Positions 1 to 9,300 of a stretch of DNA of 64,000 nt are shown one piece after another (position 1 is the stretch's first letter; every line of letters begins with the position of its first letter). The notes beneath the pieces are model-generated. The model was given only the letters and a program-made list of their open reading frames with translations. It did no database searches and was not told the DNA's origin. The position numbers and the translations under genes were made by a program. Origin of the DNA: Paenibacillus sp. BK033 (lineage in GTDB: Bacteria; Bacillota; Bacilli; Paenibacillales; Paenibacillaceae); contig NZ_SLVP01000002.1 of assembly GCF_004345425.1 (NCBI RefSeq), positions 917,747-981,746 of the forward strand, written 5' to 3'.

Positions 1-133
1 ATTCGTACTCCCCCTTAAGTCCCGCCAAGGATTAGTTGCATCTCCCATCTTAGAAGGTAAGGGTGTACAGGACGAGGTGTATTATTGGGAATATTAGGTG
101 TTATATTAAGATGCTTGCCAGCCGATAGACAGC
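1..133. other. Window-edge stretch without a recognisable gene
   Basis: This lies downstream of the leftward MFS gene. Reading frames here are short and resemble no family I recognise. I see no clear rho-independent terminator and no convincing promoter. Confidence 0.4.
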
Positions 134-1501
134 TTATCTCTTCTTGCCGAACACGGCAAGGGTCAGAACAGAACCTCCCGAGAGCAGAATCGCGATCAGG
201 ATAAAAGAGAGCCGCATCCCGGATAGAAACGACTGGCTGCCGTTCAACACCGCCCCAAGCAAGGCAACGCCAAGAACCGACCCAAGCTGGCGGCTTGCGT
301 TGACCGCTCCGGAAACCGCCCCCGTCTGTTCCCTCGGAGCGGAGGACATAACCGCCGCCATCAGCGAAGGAATGGTCAGGGAAACGCCAAAGCCTATCAA
401 GATCAACCCAATAAATGTCCATGCATAGCTTGTGCCCGAAGCGGCCCATGCCAGAAGCAGCGTCCCTGCCGCTCCGAGCCCAAATCCTGCCGCCATGGGC
501 GTCCTCGCGCCGATCCGGCTGACGATCCGTCCGGTCAGAATCGGATTAAAGGCGAGCGGCAGCATCATCGGGAGCAGGGACAGGCCGGCCGCGTGCGCCG
601 ATAAGCCTTTACTCTGTTGGAAGTATAAGGGCAATACAAACAGCACCCCGGACAATCCCACGTTAATTGCCATGCCTGCCACCAGCCCCGCGGACACGGT
701 GCCGTTCCTGAACAAGCTTAAAGGAAATAACGGAGCACGCCCTTTTGCTTCAAGGAATACAAACAGGATCATGCACAGAATCGCCAATCCGAAGGTTCCC
801 AAAATGACGGGTGAACTCCAGCCGTAGTACTGCCCCTCCATCAAACTGAAGGATAATGCGGCAATTGACGCCAAGACGCTTACCTGTCCTCCCGCATCAA
901 AGCCCTTATGCGCGGACCGGGGCGTCTCATCCGCCAGCAAATACGTCAGCAGCAGACTTATTGCGGCAAGCGGAACATTAAGGAGAAAGATACTCCGCCA
1001 GCCAAACGAGTCCGAGAGTATTCCGCCAATCACGGGTCCTGCCGCCATCGCGGCTCCCGTAACCGCGGTCCATATTCCCAGCGCCTTGGCCCGTTCTCCC
1101 GGCACGGGGTAGGCATGGGACAATAAGGATAACGAGGCCGGAAGCAAAGCGGCTCCTCCGATGCCAAGAATAGCCCGCAAAGCGATGAGCGCGCCTATAT
1201 CGGATACAACCGCGGAGGCAGCCGAACCCGCAAAGAACAGGATGAGACCGCCGACATAAACCCGCTTTGCCCCCAACCGGTCCGCATACACTCCCATGGA
1301 CAGCAAAAGCCCGGCAAATACGATCGTATAAGCATTGACGACCCATTGCAGATCTATGAGCCCTCCCCCGAGATCTTCGTGGATAGCCGGAAGGGCCACG
1401 CTAACGACCGTCATATCCAGCAGCACCATAAAATAACCAAGCGATAGTCCGAGCAGAAGCAGCCCGCTTCTGCCGGATACTTGCTGTAAAGCTTTCTCCA
1501 T
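134..1501 (-). CDS. MFS transporter, DHA2 (14-TMS, EmrB/QacA-type) family
   Basis: A 455-residue membrane protein, probably a proton-coupled exporter of drugs or other small toxic compounds. The N-terminal motif LLDMTVVSVALPAI is the D1 motif of DHA2 exporters. GPVIGGILSDSFGWRSIF in the middle matches antiporter motif C and its following loop. Hydrophobic segments run throughout, and the length suits about 14 helices. The start is ATG at 1501 with GGGGAAG upstream. It is divergent from the MmyB-type regulator at 1653, which is the usual arrangement of a local repressor and an exporter. The substrate cannot be read from the sequence. The family assignment is firm; the drug role is inferred. 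Confidence 0.9.
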   Translation of the reverse strand: MEKALQQVSGRSGLLLLGLSLGYFMVLLDMTVVSVALPAIHEDLGGGLIDLQWVVNAYTIVFAGLLLSMGVYADRLGAKRVYVGGLILFFAGSAASAVVSDIGALIALRAILGIGGAALLPASLSLLSHAYPVPGERAKALGIWTAVTGAAMAAGPVIGGILSDSFGWRSIFLLNVPLAAISLLLTYLLADETPRSAHKGFDAGGQVSVLASIAALSFSLMEGQYYGWSSPVILGTFGLAILCMILFVFLEAKGRAPLFPLSLFRNGTVSAGLVAGMAINVGLSGVLFVLPLYFQQSKGLSAHAAGLSLLPMMLPLAFNPILTGRIVSRIGARTPMAAGFGLGAAGTLLLAWAASGTSYAWTFIGLILIGFGVSLTIPSLMAAVMSSAPREQTGAVSGAVNASRQLGSVLGVALLGAVLNGSQSFLSGMRLSFILIAILLSGGSVLTLAVFGKKR

Positions 1502-1581
1502 TTGTTCTTCCCCTGCCTTATCTCTTCATGTCGAATTCCCATAGAGTGTATAATGGATCCGATTAGAGAATAAGAGGAGAG

Positions 1582-1612
1582 CTTATCCTAGGAGTTTTTC
1601 TCCTAGGATAAG
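1582..1612. promoter_or_regulatory. Perfect 13-bp inverted repeat, probable operator
   Basis: CTTATCCTAGGAG, a 5-nt TTTTT spacer, then CTCCTAGGATAAG. It sits in the divergent gap between the MFS gene and the HTH regulator, about 40 bp before the regulator's ATG. The position suits an operator read by that regulator on both promoters. The hairpin could also act in RNA, but no gene ends here, so a terminator role is unlikely. Confidence 0.6.
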
Positions 1613-1652
1613 AATTTTAATAAGAACGATAACGGAAAGAAGGTTCTATCGC

Positions 1653-2510
1653 ATGGATGACAAGGCAAGATTAAGAGAGCTTGCGCAATTTCTGAAGACG
1701 CGGAGAGCCCGGCTGTCTCCGGAGCAAGCCGGATTGCCGGCGATCGGGCGCCGGCGGACGCCGGGACTAAGACGCGGGGAAGTAGCCATGCTCTCCGGCG
1801 TAAGCGTGGACTGGTATACCTGGCTGGAGCAAGCCCGGCCGATTCAGGTATCCGCCCAAGTACTGGATTGCATCAGCCGCGCGCTCCAGCTGGACGCCGA
1901 TGAGCGTCAGCATTTGTTCCTGTTGGCTATCCAGCAGATTCCGACTGACCTCTCCCTGGATGAGAACAGGATCAGCGAGCATTTGCAAAGCTTCCTGGAC
2001 CGTCAGGGAACAAGTCCGGCCTTTATTACCGATCAACGGCTGATTATCCGGGCATGGAATAAAGCCGCGAATCTCTTATACGGCCCTTTCGAATCGATGT
2101 CGGAGCGCGAACGCAATACCGTATGGCGTTCTTTCCGTTTGCCCGGCGTCCGGGAGCTCCTGAAGGAAAATTGGGAGAAGCATGCGCGGCACAGACTTGC
2201 CCAATTCCGTGCCGGATATGCCAAATTCCCGGGTGATGCCTGGTGGCTGGAGATGATTGACGAGCTGCAGCGAACAAGCGAAGATTTCCGGGAATGGTGG
2301 CCGCAGCATGACGTGCTGAACGGGCCCGAAGGAAAGAAGCTCAATTATCATCCGGAAGCCGGAACGTTGGCGTTTAACCAGCTTTCTTTTATCGTATCGG
2401 ACGCTCCCCGCTTTACCGTCACCATTAACCTGCCGGCTGACGAACAGACCGTCTTCAAGATGGCGCAGCTATTGCTCGATCTTAATGCCAAGGCTAATGC
2501 TCCATCTTAA
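1653..2510 (+). CDS. HTH transcriptional regulator with MmyB-like ligand-binding domain
   Basis: 285 residues. Residues about 10-90 form an XRE-type helix-turn-helix with the family signature RTPGLRRGEVAMLSGVSVDWYTWLEQ. Residues about 105-275 match the MmyB-like PAS-related domain, with the typical AFITDQRLIIRAWNKAANLLYG and LAFNQLSFIVSDAPRFTV stretches. Known members are usually local repressors of divergent oxidoreductase or exporter genes and may bind a fatty-acid-like or other small ligand. ATG 1653 follows AAGAAGG at a suitable distance. The neighbouring MFS exporter and the perfect inverted repeat at 1582-1612 make autoregulation and control of the exporter likely. The 3' end overlaps the convergent anti-sigma gene by 17 bp. 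Confidence 0.9.
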   Translation: MDDKARLRELAQFLKTRRARLSPEQAGLPAIGRRRTPGLRRGEVAMLSGVSVDWYTWLEQARPIQVSAQVLDCISRALQLDADERQHLFLLAIQQIPTDLSLDENRISEHLQSFLDRQGTSPAFITDQRLIIRAWNKAANLLYGPFESMSERERNTVWRSFRLPGVRELLKENWEKHARHRLAQFRAGYAKFPGDAWWLEMIDELQRTSEDFREWWPQHDVLNGPEGKKLNYHPEAGTLAFNQLSFIVSDAPRFTVTINLPADEQTVFKMAQLLLDLNAKANAPS

Positions 2511-3267
2511 ACAGGAAAGCATCCGGCGAGGTTGGCTCCACGCTGCCTCCCGACGGCTCAATGGTAAGCGCGAGCTGGCTTGCCTTTACCAATGCTCCGG
2601 CTTTCACATAGAGATGGGCATGCTTCTTCTCCGACTGCTCGAGCAATCCCAGATTGACCCGGCTGCCGCCCTCCAGCGCCCATGCCTGTATGTCGTAATC
2701 GCGGCTCGACAGCATGCCGTCCAGCAGGACCAGCATTTCGCCGGAGTCGCTGTTAAACCAGATATACCCTTCCCCAAGCTCATTGTTATAAGGATGCACT
2801 TTATAACTGGCCGTCTCCGGCGCGTGAATAAAGTCCACTGCTTCCGGCTCGTGCGCGGCGACATAATCATTGCGCTGGTCGTCGGGCTGCCGGACGCTGC
2901 CGTAAAGCGAAGCCGCACAGACGACGGCAACGACGGCGGAGACAAGCGCGGCCGTCCATTTGCTGCGTGACGTCCAGCCGGATCTCAGCCGCTTAACTAT
3001 CCCGCGCCGCCGAACATGCGATCGCAGCCTATTGCGGATCCGGTCCGACGGAAGCCTGTCATCCGCGGTCCGGTCAAACTCCCCGTATCCGGCTGCCGGG
3101 GCAAAAATGGACTGCCATTCCGTTACCTTTTCCCGGCAGGCCGAGCATTGCTGTAAATGATTGGCCATCTCTGCATAACGCACGCCTGGCTGCTTTCCGA
3201 GCAGCCAATCAATCCATTGTTCCTCGCTAAATCCGATTTTGCATTGTTCTTCCGGCATTACGCTCAT
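2494..3267 (-). CDS. RskA-like anti-sigma factor with zinc-binding N-terminus
   Basis: 257 residues. H37, C41 and C44 form an HxxxCxxC zinc-finger motif of ZAS-type anti-sigma factors, so the N-terminus should hold the partner sigma factor in the cytoplasm. One transmembrane helix lies at about 147-168. The outer C-terminal part matches the RskA domain, with characteristic runs such as YIWFNSDSGEMLVLLDGM and DYDIQAWALEGG. The gene overlaps the upstream sigma gene by 4 bp (ATGA), which points to translational coupling. Release of sigma would need proteolysis or ligand sensing outside; the signal is unknown. The 3' end runs into the convergent HTH gene. Confidence 0.88.
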   Translation of the reverse strand: MSVMPEEQCKIGFSEEQWIDWLLGKQPGVRYAEMANHLQQCSACREKVTEWQSIFAPAAGYGEFDRTADDRLPSDRIRNRLRSHVRRRGIVKRLRSGWTSRSKWTAALVSAVVAVVCAASLYGSVRQPDDQRNDYVAAHEPEAVDFIHAPETASYKVHPYNNELGEGYIWFNSDSGEMLVLLDGMLSSRDYDIQAWALEGGSRVNLGLLEQSEKKHAHLYVKAGALVKASQLALTIEPSGGSVEPTSPDAFLFKMEH

Positions 3268-3851
3268 CTCCGTCCCTCCTCTACTCCGGTCGTTCGCTCG
3301 CTTCCCCTTCGCTCCAGATGCTTGCGCATATTGTTTAAGCCGTATCGCACCCAGGATTTTACGGTACCGAGCGGAACGTTCCAGGCATCGGACAGCTCCT
3401 TTTGCGTATGCGGGCTGTAATAGCTGTATGCGACCGCGTTCCGTTGATTGCGGGGCAGCTTCTTAAGCGCTTCGTTTAATTCCTCCAGCTCCAAATGCCG
3501 CAGGGCAATCTCCTCCGAGCTTCTGCCGCTGGATGCGGTGTCCTGCCCAAGCTGCTTCCCCTTCTCGGCTATCCGTTTGGCTCTGCGCAGACGGTCCAGA
3601 CAGCGGCTCCTTGTCATCACCGCCAGCCACGCCTCCAGCGATCCGCGCCCGGGATTGTAATCCTTTCCCCGCCTCAGCACTTCAAGAAACACATCATGGC
3701 AAACATCCTCCGCCTCCATCCGTTCTCCCAGCGTGCGCAGCGCAACCTGCATGACAAGCGGCGCATACCGGGCATAAAACCGGTCAAAGGCCTCCGTCTC
3801 GCCTTCGCACATGTCGCGAAGAACCTCGCTCATATCCTCCAAGCGGCTCAT
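3264..3851 (-). CDS. ECF RNA polymerase sigma factor
   Basis: 195 residues with sigma-70 region 2 at about 20-90 (MEAEDVCHDVFLEVLRRG is the usual region 2 signature) and region 4 at about 130-185 (LPRNQRNAVAYSYYSPHTQKELSDAWNVPLGTVKSW split over the HTH). There is no region 3, as expected for group 4 ECF sigmas. ATG 3851 follows GGGGGAGG. It is coupled by a 4-bp overlap to the RskA-like anti-sigma gene, giving the standard sigma/anti-sigma module. Such pairs usually transcribe their own operon, but I could not identify a convincing ECF promoter in the 180-bp gap to the NEW3 gene. The target regulon is unknown. Confidence 0.92.
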   Translation of the reverse strand: MSRLEDMSEVLRDMCEGETEAFDRFYARYAPLVMQVALRTLGERMEAEDVCHDVFLEVLRRGKDYNPGRGSLEAWLAVMTRSRCLDRLRRAKRIAEKGKQLGQDTASSGRSSEEIALRHLELEELNEALKKLPRNQRNAVAYSYYSPHTQKELSDAWNVPLGTVKSWVRYGLNNMRKHLERRGSERTTGVEEGRR

Positions 3852-4032
3852 AGCCGTTCCTCCCCCGCTAACCGAATCAACCTCATCTACCTAACGTTGT
3901 ACCAGAATTTTCGCCGGAGGAAAAATAAATTTTTTTTCAGGTTCGCAAATCCAATCCCTTTTGCCATTCGTACCGATTACGTACGCTTCAAGGCGACGCA
4001 TTCCAAATTTCAGAGCTACAGGAGGGGATCGC

Positions 4033-5199
4033 ATGCTTCAAGCATGCCGCAAAAAAAGCGCTAAATACTTGCTTGCGCTAGGAATGACATTAGGTGCCGT
4101 CTCATGGGGAGCAGGCGCCATGCCGGTCTCGGCGGCAGCGGCGGTAGAGCTGTATACGCCTTATCTACAATTGTCCGCGCCGCCGGGGGATTCGATCGCA
4201 TACTCGGTGGACATTATCAACCACGGCTCGTCTACCCAGACGGTGGATCTTGGCTTCGACGAGAAGGGGAACAAGTGGGATTACGAACTCACCGCGGGAG
4301 GGCGTACCGTAAGCAGGATCGCGGTGAAGCCCGGAGAATCCCAAACGGTAAACCTCCAGCTGGACGTTCCGCTCGAGATCAACAAGGGCGTGTACCAATT
4401 TCAAATGAATGCCGACGGAAGCGTTCTTCCGCTTGCCGTTCAAGTCTCAGAGCAGGGTACCTTCCGTACCGAATTAACGACGGATCAGCCCAATATGCAG
4501 GGGCATTCGGACTCTACGTTTACCTTCAGCGCGACGCTTCGAAACCGCACAGCCGAGAAACAAACCTACGCGCTTGCTGCCGAAGCCGCTGCCGGCTGGG
4601 ACGTGACGTTCAGCGACGGAAGCAACAGCGTGACCTCGGTTGAGGTCGATGCCAACGGCGAGAAGACGATTACCATTAGCGCGAAACCGCCGGAGTCGGT
4701 TAAAGCCGGTACCTATGACATTCCGATATCCGCCTCCAACAACTCTACGAACGGGAGCACAACGGTGGAAGCCGTCGTAACGGGCACCTACGATTTGGCG
4801 TTAAGCACGCCTAACGATCTTTTGAGTACAAGCGTAACCGCCGGCTCCACCCGCAAGCTTGATCTGGTCGTCACCAACAAAGGCTCGGCGGAGCTCAAGC
4901 AAGTGGCCATGACCGCGGAAAATCCAACCGACTGGGAGGTTACCTTCGAGCCTGCGACCATTGCTTCCATCAAGCCGGGAGAAACCGCCCATGTTCAAGC
5001 CACCATTAAAGCGGATAAAAAAGCACTCGCAGGCGACTACGTGGTAAACGTCAATGCCGCTTCTCCGGAAAAATCCGCCGACGCGCAGTTCCGCGTCGCC
5101 GTGAAATCCTCGGTCCTCTGGGGCTGGATCGGCATTGTCATCATCCTGGCTGTTATCGCCGCTATTTACGGCTTATTCCGTAAATTCGGGAGGCGGTAA
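4033..5199 (+). CDS. NEW3-repeat membrane-anchored protein, partner of an ABC-2 exporter
   Basis: 388 residues from ATG 4033, which has AGGAGGGG 6 nt upstream; an in-frame ATG at 3961 has no such site. An N-terminal signal peptide ends near AMPVSAAAA. The body holds about three Ig-like beta domains of the NEW3 (alpha-galactosidase-associated) type, with repeated phrases like [16 protein letters not shown], and a single C-terminal helix ([18 protein letters not shown]) with a basic tail. It should therefore stand outside the membrane, anchored at its C-terminus. It is followed 2 bp later by the ABC ATPase and then the permease, so it is probably an accessory subunit. The cargo is unknown. Confidence 0.8.
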   Translation: MLQACRKKSAKYLLALGMTLGAVSWGAGAMPVSAAAAVELYTPYLQLSAPPGDSIAYSVDIINHGSSTQTVDLGFDEKGNKWDYELTAGGRTVSRIAVKPGESQTVNLQLDVPLEINKGVYQFQMNADGSVLPLAVQVSEQGTFRTELTTDQPNMQGHSDSTFTFSATLRNRTAEKQTYALAAEAAAGWDVTFSDGSNSVTSVEVDANGEKTITISAKPPESVKAGTYDIPISASNNSTNGSTTVEAVVTGTYDLALSTPNDLLSTSVTAGSTRKLDLVVTNKGSAELKQVAMTAENPTDWEVTFEPATIASIKPGETAHVQATIKADKKALAGDYVVNVNAASPEKSADAQFRVAVKSSVLWGWIGIVIILAVIAAIYGLFRKFGRR

Positions 5200-5201
5200 A
5201 G

Positions 5202-6212
5202 ATGGACTCGCTCAACCAGGCACCGATTATTGAAATGTCCAGGCTGACGAAAAAATACGGCGAGCAAACCGCGGTCAACCAGTTGGATCTCACGATTCAA
5301 AGAGGGGAGGTATACGGACTTCTCGGCCCGAACGGCGCGGGAAAAACAACTACCATTCTGATGATGCTGGGGCTGACGGAGCCAAGCTCCGGGAAGGTGC
5401 GGGTATGCGGGCTTGATCCGGCAAGGCAGCCGCTTGAGGTAAAACGAAGAGTCGGCTATATGCCGGATGATGTAGGCTTTTACGAGGATCGTACGGCACT
5501 TGATAATTTGCTGCTTACGGCAAGACTAAACGGCATTCCTGCCCAGGATGCCCGCAATCTGGCGCTGGAATTGCTTGAACGGGTTGGCCTTCAGCATACG
5601 CTGACCAAGAGGGTTGGCGCTTTCTCGAGAGGGATGCGGCAAAGGCTCGGCATTGCCGACGTGCTGATCAAGAAGCCCGAAATCATTATTCTCGACGAGC
5701 CAACGCTTGGCATTGACCCCGAAGGGGTGCGCGAGCTGCTGGAGCTGATCGAGCAATTAAGCCGGAATGAAGGACTTACCGTCCTGCTGTCCTCCCATCA
5801 CCTTCATCAGGTGCAGCAAATATGCGACCGGGTAGGCTTGTTCGTTCAAGGCAAGCTGATTGCTTCCGGCAACATCGAATCGCTGGCGAAGCAGCTGGAC
5901 GATGACGGCAGCGTAACGGTCGAGCTGTCCGCCGCCCCTTGGACCAAGGAGCTGGATGAACGTCTTTCGAGCTTGGACGGTCTCCTTACCTATAAAGGTC
6001 CTGCTGCTTGGGATCATGCTCATGGCAGCGCTCAGCCATCGGACGCCGTACTCACCGGCACGCGCGACCTAACCTCGGAGGCGGCCCGGGCCGTGCTTGA
6101 TTGCGGGGCTTCCTTGATCGGCATTCGGCGCAAGCAATACGGTCTCGACGATATCTATCACCGTTATTTCGAAGGAGGCGGACAGCTTGAACGCAGCAAC
6201 AGCATTCAATAA
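5202..6212 (+). CDS. ABC transporter ATP-binding protein (ABC-2 type)
   Basis: 336 residues. Walker A is GPNGAGKTT at about 48-56, the signature is [10 protein letters not shown], Walker B is [15 protein letters not shown], and the switch His lies in SSHHLHQ. The extended C-terminal part is typical of CcmA/NatA-like exporters. It energises the permease encoded next, whose gene overlaps its last 26 bp. ATG 5202 follows GGGAGGCGG. The NEW3 protein upstream probably belongs to the same complex. The closest known pattern is ABC-2 exporters with extracellular NEW3 partners in bacilli; the substrate cannot be told. Confidence 0.93.
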   Translation: MDSLNQAPIIEMSRLTKKYGEQTAVNQLDLTIQRGEVYGLLGPNGAGKTTTILMMLGLTEPSSGKVRVCGLDPARQPLEVKRRVGYMPDDVGFYEDRTALDNLLLTARLNGIPAQDARNLALELLERVGLQHTLTKRVGAFSRGMRQRLGIADVLIKKPEIIILDEPTLGIDPEGVRELLELIEQLSRNEGLTVLLSSHHLHQVQQICDRVGLFVQGKLIASGNIESLAKQLDDDGSVTVELSAAPWTKELDERLSSLDGLLTYKGPAAWDHAHGSAQPSDAVLTGTRDLTSEAARAVLDCGASLIGIRRKQYGLDDIYHRYFEGGGQLERSNSIQ

Positions 6213-7233
6213 CGGCTTTTGGAAAAAGCTTGCCGGCCGGATTAGCGGCCGTTCGGGCCAAACGCAAGAAATTCCGCGCCGCGGCTACTCTCCCTTTTGG
6301 GTGCTGGTCCGGAAGGAGTTCGGCGACCATCTGCGGAGCTGGCGCTTCACCATTCTGATCGGCATCATTACGCTGGCCTGCATTGGCTCCATCTATGCCG
6401 CGGTTACCGCTATTCAAGCAGGCGTCAAATCGCAGCAGACCGACAGCTCCTTTTTGTTTCTTCAAATGTTCACCGCTTCCGACGGTTCTCTTCCGACCTT
6501 TGTTACCTTTGTCTCTTTTCTGGGGCCGCTGATCGGCATCGCCCTCGGCTTTGATGCCGTCAACACGGAACGCAGCAAAGGTACGCTAAGCAGACTGCTG
6601 TCGCAGCCCTTGTACCGGGACGATTTTATCCTGGCGAAATTTACGGCATCGCTGCTGTTAATCTCCGTCGCGCTGTTTTCTCTCGGGCTGCTTGTCATGG
6701 GGCTTGGCCTGTTTGTCATCGGTTATCCGCCCACGCCGGAGGAGGTGCTGCGCGTCCTGTGTTTTCTTATCGCAGCTATCGTTTACGTCGGCTTCTGGCT
6801 GAACCTTTCGATTATCTTCTCCATCCGCTTCAGACAGACGGCTACATCCGCGTTGTCGGGTATTGCGATATGGTTATTTTTCTCGGTGTTTTACAGCATG
6901 ATTATCGGACTGATTGACAAAGCGACCGCGCCCGCCGATTCGGCCGGCATCGGCGCGCAGCTTAGCCACTTCAACTGGATGCTCCTGCTCAACCGGATTT
7001 CCCCTTCGTATTTGTTCTCGGAGGCCACCAGCACGCTGCTGATGCCCGGCGTCCGATCGCTTGGGCCGCTGACAACCGAGCAGGTTGTTGGGGCGATTGC
7101 CAGCCCTCTGCCGCTTCTGCAAAGCATCCTTCTGTCCTGGCCGCAGCTTATTTGCTTAATTGCCGAGACGGCAATCTGCTTCGCGGTCTCTTACGTGCTG
7201 TTCATGCGCCAGGAAATCCGCTCGCGGTCCTAA
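6187..7233 (+). CDS. ABC-2 family permease
   Basis: 348 residues. The start is TTG 6187, inside the end of the ATPase gene, with GAAGGAGG 8 nt upstream. The hydrophilic N-terminus of about 50 residues leads to [21 protein letters not shown], typical of NosY/ABC-2 permeases. Six or so hydrophobic segments follow, with a large outside loop after the first and one between helices near residue 230. [28 protein letters not shown] is split across the amphipathic coupling helix that contacts the ATPase. It forms the membrane channel of the three-gene exporter, which ends at the terminator directly behind. Confidence 0.9.
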   Translation: MNAATAFNNGFWKKLAGRISGRSGQTQEIPRRGYSPFWVLVRKEFGDHLRSWRFTILIGIITLACIGSIYAAVTAIQAGVKSQQTDSSFLFLQMFTASDGSLPTFVTFVSFLGPLIGIALGFDAVNTERSKGTLSRLLSQPLYRDDFILAKFTASLLLISVALFSLGLLVMGLGLFVIGYPPTPEEVLRVLCFLIAAIVYVGFWLNLSIIFSIRFRQTATSALSGIAIWLFFSVFYSMIIGLIDKATAPADSAGIGAQLSHFNWMLLLNRISPSYLFSEATSTLLMPGVRSLGPLTTEQVVGAIASPLPLLQSILLSWPQLICLIAETAICFAVSYVLFMRQEIRSRS

Positions 7234-7235
7234 TC

Positions 7236-7290
7236 AAAAAGCTTTCCCCGCTCTGCCTTGGGAGCGTCGGAAAGCTTTTTCCTTTTTCTT
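7236..7290. terminator. Bidirectional rho-independent terminator
   Basis: AAAAAGCTTTCC at 7236-7247 pairs with GGAAAGCTTTTT at 7269-7280, followed by a T-rich run. The flanking A and T tracts allow use on both strands: for the permease (+) and for the small disrupted gene (-). Confidence 0.85.
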
Positions 7291-7610
7291 ATTCACTTGG
7301 ATACAGCTCCAATAGCTCGCCGGTCCCGGAACGCGCAAGGATAACGGAATCAGGCAAGAATTTAATCCTCTCGAAATACCGTCCATTGACCGTTTTCTTT
7401 CATGAGCGCAAGATTAGGGTCCATGATGGTTCCATCCTTCATTAAGACATACACGTTCAATAGCTCTATGTCGGATTTTATCCCCATCCATTCCTGTACG
7501 GCTTTTGCCCGATTATCGGGATCATGTCGTATCCATAATAGTTTCTCAATTTCATTTCGGCGTTCAAAAAAGTTATGCAGCAGGATCCCTTTCTTATGCT
7601 CCGAAAACAA
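7289..7610 (-). pseudogene. Small unrecognised gene, apparently frameshifted
   Basis: An open frame codes for 82 protein-like residues (HNFFERRNEIEKLLWIRHDP, later VYVLMKDGTIMDPNLALMKE) and stops at 7362. Another frame continues from the A-rich stretch near 7400 as VNGRYFERIKFLPDSVILA and ends as LELYPSE at 7289, exactly against the terminator. Together they read like one protein of about 105 residues broken by one frameshift near 7395-7415. The only start in frame is TTG 7610, inside the T-tract of the response regulator's terminator and without a good ribosome site, so the 5' end also looks lost. No family was recognised. A sequencing error at the A-run cannot be excluded. Confidence 0.4.
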
Positions 7611-7646
7611 AACAGCCTGCGGAACATCAATCTGTTCCGCAGGCTG
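7601..7646 (-). terminator. Rho-independent terminator of the response regulator gene
   Basis: CAGCCTGCGGAACA and TGTTCCGCAGGCTG form a perfect 14-bp stem with a 6-nt loop. On the minus strand it is followed by TTTTGTTTT. It lies directly behind the stop of the 7658-9283 gene. Confidence 0.9.
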
Positions 7647-7657
7647 GCTGTTAATCT

Positions 7658-9283
7658 CTATCCCTTCACCGACCTGGCTTGTTCCCTGTAGTCGATTGGG
7701 GCGAGACCCGTAACGCTTTTGAATACCCGGTTGAAATGGCGAATATTCCCGAAGCCCGTGCTTTCGGCGATATTCGTCACCTTCTCGTTGGAGGATGCAA
7801 GACGTCTCTTCGCTTCCGTGACTCTAAGCTCCGTCCAATACTCGACCAGCGAGCTCCCCGTCCGCTGCTTGAACAACGTCGACAGGTAAGCCGGGTTCAG
7901 ATAGACCTGCTCCGCGACTTGCGTCAGCGACAACGGCTCCTGATAATGCTGGTTCACGTACCGGATGACTTTCTCGATGGGGTCATGGTCGGCGTTTTTC
8001 TGCCGGCTCGCAATGCATTCGGCCAGCTTCTCCAGATAAGCGCTGCAGCAATCGATCAGCTCCATTCGGGAGGTCAAGGAACAGATCTCCAGCAGCACCG
8101 CCTGGATCGTGCGGTCGCCAAGCCAGCTTGGCGTCAGCTCCAGCTTCTCCGCTTCCTCATACCCGTGAATTAGAAGCTTGCATATTTGCTGGTGAATCAC
8201 TTCCGGATTTCGGGCCTGCGAGCAAAGAGCGGTAACGAACGAAGCGGCGTATTGCCTTGTCTGCTCCGGCTTGCCTTCCTGAATGGAGGTCTCGAGAAGC
8301 TCCAGCGGAAGCTCAAGCAGCGAGCTCCAAGCCATCTCCTCTTCGGCATCCTTTATCCGCGAATAGCTGATCACGCGGTCGCCGCCAACGATTAACCGAT
8401 GCAGCTGGGCAATCTTCGCCTCCTGGAACGAATGCGGAATTTCCTTGATTCCGCCTACGATTCTTCCCAGGCCAATCGTTACGGTCAATCTCGACAGGGA
8501 GATCATCCGCCTGCGGATCGTTTCCGACAGCGCAAGCAGCGGGTCTTCCGCCTCCGGCTGGCCGGGCAGATTAACAAGCGCCACAACCTCAGTCTCGGAT
8601 AAAATAAACGAAAATCCTTTTGCCCGCTGATCGAGCAGCTCCTGGACGATCTGTTGAATATACAGCTGGAACAGGCTTGGATCGGCTTTCTCGTACCGTT
8701 CCTTGTCGAGCTGATCCTTATCCAGCTTAATAATCATGCAGGCAAAACACGGCTCCTGGAAGGTAACGCCGATTCTCGCAAGCAAGGCCAGATCCGTCTC
8801 GTTCACATAGCCCTTGAGCAGCCCTGCCACCAGATGCTCGCTTACATGCTGGCGGATGACCCGCGCATCGGCCGGCTCCCCCGTGTACAATTCGGGTGCC
8901 TGCCGGGACTTGGCAAGCTCGCCTTCCAGCTTCCCAAGCGTCTTGAACAGCTCCTCCCGCTCCACGGGCTTCATCAGGTAATCCCGGACTCCATGGCGGA
9001 GCGATTGCTGCAAATACGTAAATTCGTCAAAGCCGCTAAGCACGATGACAAGCAGCTTCGGATAGCGCTCCTTCGCGATTTGAATCAGCTGCAGCCCGTC
9101 CATCCGGGGCATCCGGATATCCGTTAACAGCACGTCGGGCCTCAGGCTCTCCACCATTTCAAGAGCTTCATAGCCGTCCTTTGCTTCGCCTGCAATCTGC
9201 CAGCTGCCGGAAGAGGACTCGATGATTTTACGAAGTCCCCTGCGGAATATCGCCTCATCGTCAACAATCAGAATGTTTGGCAT
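7658..9283 (-). CDS. Response regulator with AraC-type DNA-binding domain (YesN-like)
   Basis: 541 residues. A receiver domain occupies about 1-125 with the acidic pair D8-D9, phosphoacceptor D55 in LLTDIRMPRMDG, and conserved Lys in YLMKPVERE. A middle region of about 300 residues is typical of the long YesN class. Two AraC helix-turn-helix units lie at about 435-540 (QVAEQVYLNPAYLSTLFKQRTG and VTNIAESTGFGNIRHFNRVFK). It is the partner of the sensor kinase 17 bp upstream and probably activates the sugar transport operon that leads into it. A GGACA inverted repeat before that operon (17471-17504) is a candidate site. Confidence 0.93.
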   Translation of the reverse strand: MPNILIVDDEAIFRRGLRKIIESSSGSWQIAGEAKDGYEALEMVESLRPDVLLTDIRMPRMDGLQLIQIAKERYPKLLVIVLSGFDEFTYLQQSLRHGVRDYLMKPVEREELFKTLGKLEGELAKSRQAPELYTGEPADARVIRQHVSEHLVAGLLKGYVNETDLALLARIGVTFQEPCFACMIIKLDKDQLDKERYEKADPSLFQLYIQQIVQELLDQRAKGFSFILSETEVVALVNLPGQPEAEDPLLALSETIRRRMISLSRLTVTIGLGRIVGGIKEIPHSFQEAKIAQLHRLIVGGDRVISYSRIKDAEEEMAWSSLLELPLELLETSIQEGKPEQTRQYAASFVTALCSQARNPEVIHQQICKLLIHGYEEAEKLELTPSWLGDRTIQAVLLEICSLTSRMELIDCCSAYLEKLAECIASRQKNADHDPIEKVIRYVNQHYQEPLSLTQVAEQVYLNPAYLSTLFKQRTGSSLVEYWTELRVTEAKRRLASSNEKVTNIAESTGFGNIRHFNRVFKSVTGLAPIDYREQARSVKG

Positions 9284-9300
9284 TTTGAAAGCACTCCTCC

